NCBI RefSeq assembly: GCF_018691265.1
Contig: NW_024881316.1
Coordinates: 30,356,819 to 30,420,818, forward strand
Reading direction: 5' to 3'
Source of the DNA: Tyto alba
Taxonomy: Eukaryota; Chordata; Aves; Strigiformes; Tytonidae
Length of the DNA: 64,000 nt
Shown one piece after another: positions 62,753-64,000 of this stretch. The notes beneath the pieces are model-generated. The model was not told the DNA's origin. It made no database searches and saw nothing but the letters and a program-made list of their open reading frames with translations. The position numbers and the translations under genes are program-made. Position 1 is the stretch's first letter. Each line of letters begins with the position of its first letter.

Positions 62753-64000
62753 CTGAAACCAGAACAGAGACAGAGAGAAAATCAAAGACTTCATAGACTC
62801 ATGTTCCCCACAGATCATAAATTTATTTTAAATGTTATTTTATTATATTGCATTTCCCACCAGATTAAATATCCCTACTGTTTAAAAAGAACAATAATAA
62901 TCACATATTTATATTAGAGCATTAGGTCATTTGAGCAACAACCACTATTATGTCAGAAGGTAACTTTGTAAAATGCCAATTCAAGTACAACTTTTACAAA
63001 ATGTTCACAAAAGAAGCTCATTACTTATTTGGTCACTTAAGAAAGCAGAGATATTTTTAGAAATAAAAGCCTCATATGGAGTCAAATGGGAAATTTTCCC
63101 CACGTTAATAGAAGTGATTTAAAAACTGTCAGTAACATTTGCATGGATTTCAAGAGTTTATCATCTGAGACTTGAGAATTCACTGAACATTACTATTTTG
63201 TTTTGCTTTATTACAGTGGAAGTTGTAGAATTTTAAGAAAAAAAAAAAAAAAATCAACAAAAACCACAAAAGAAAATGACCACAGACAATATATCTAAAC
63301 AGACGAGTGATCTCTACGATAAATTGTGTGGAATAACTCACATTCACATTACCCAGGACTAGTTTCTGAAGAAAACCGGTGTCTGCATAACACTTGGCAA
63401 AGGTTTCCTCTGCAATCCACACCATTCACCTCTGGGACTACAACACACTTACTCCTTTCCTGCATTTTTGCTAAGTTCATAGAAAAATAATATATACAAA
63501 ATATATATCATAATTCATTAGAATTATGTTTGTATAACTTCAAACTAATGCTATGTGTTGCATGATCTCTGCTGTGGTATGACGGCATGTGGAAGGACTG
63601 AAGACATAAGGCCTCCTAGTACAGTGTTGGGTGACTGCAAATAATAGAACAGTCAGGCTGTGCATTGTCTATGCTGTCTATCAGGAGTCATTCTTAAAAT
63701 TATTTTTTCTTAGAAACATTTGGGCACCATTTCAGGAAAAAAAAAATCATTAATTTGGGCTATATTTACATTTTCAACTTGTGTAGATCAAGAGGAATGT
63801 GTCGGCAGAGTGAAATTTTTGATTCTGAGAAAGACATCTCTACTGTACCCATCATGCAATAGGAACAGGTTTCCTTCAGATGAAAGTGGCCCTGGACCAC
63901 ATTTTTCACTTAATTTGAAAATAATGCATACTTTTCAAGACCATACCACAACTCACACCAAAGCACAGTAAGTGGGGACAACTGGGAGATTCACTTCAAA
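62753..64000 (-). other. PXDN intron upstream of the large peroxidase exon
   Basis: This should be part of the intron preceding the large exon. I searched the minus strand for the next upstream PXDN exon and found nothing convincing, so it probably lies past 64000. The region holds an A16 tract at 63238-63253 and otherwise no recognisable feature. Confidence 0.6.

Noticed and set aside
63180..63460. Possible upstream PXDN exon: a minus-strand ORF at 63425-63180 and a GTAAGT donor at 63452 in the right phase
   Set aside because: Neither the ORF nor the sequence before that donor resembles the peroxidasin segment expected before the large exon, so the match in phase is probably chance.
1..64000. 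tRNA, rRNA, CRISPR or bacterial-type systems
   Set aside because: No cloverleaf with A and B boxes, no rRNA signature and no regularly spaced repeats were found; the window is vertebrate nuclear DNA.

Overview
The window looks like avian nuclear DNA. It is AT-rich and intron-rich, carries several CR1 LINE copies (the dominant bird retrotransposon) in both orientations, holds solo LTRs of bird endogenous retroviruses, and encodes a vertebrate protein split by GT-AG introns. No bacterial-type operons, CRISPR arrays, rRNAs or tRNAs were seen.

One gene is recognised with confidence: the 3' half of peroxidasin (PXDN) on the minus strand, 62752 down to 44790. Seven exons can be placed by protein homology plus splice sites: 62752-61249, 60411-60277, 57497-57289, 49045-48925, 46402-46270, 45669-45556 and 44912-44790. 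They join in frame to 778 residues and a stop. They cover the start of the heme peroxidase domain through the linker, a furin-type RGRR site, a predicted coiled stretch and the C-terminal VWC domain. Counting from the distal histidine, every landmark falls at its human PXDN number (C736, D826, H827, R977, E980, H1074, C1315, R1336), so the enzyme appears intact. The LRR and Ig exons and the promoter lie beyond position 64000.

Positions 1 to about 44000 are the gene's 3' flank, and I could not support any protein-coding gene there. They hold CR1 copies (4358-5018, 14465-15540, 17505-18035, 23421-23732, 30900-31628), two solo LTRs with perfect 5-bp target duplications (5863-6337 minus, 8194-9166 plus), another LTR-like block (24221-24780 plus), a 22-bp minisatellite beside a T31 tract, and faint ancient SINE-like relics. 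A diverged, internally shortened relative of the 8194 LTR sits in a PXDN intron (57716-58095), antisense to the gene.

No undescribed system was convincingly found. The most checkable oddities are the paired splice donors and U-rich tract at exon 48925, the non-canonical GTCTGT donor at 57289, an AATAAA inside the final coding exon, and an unexplained ORF-rich patch on the plus strand at 56316-56859.
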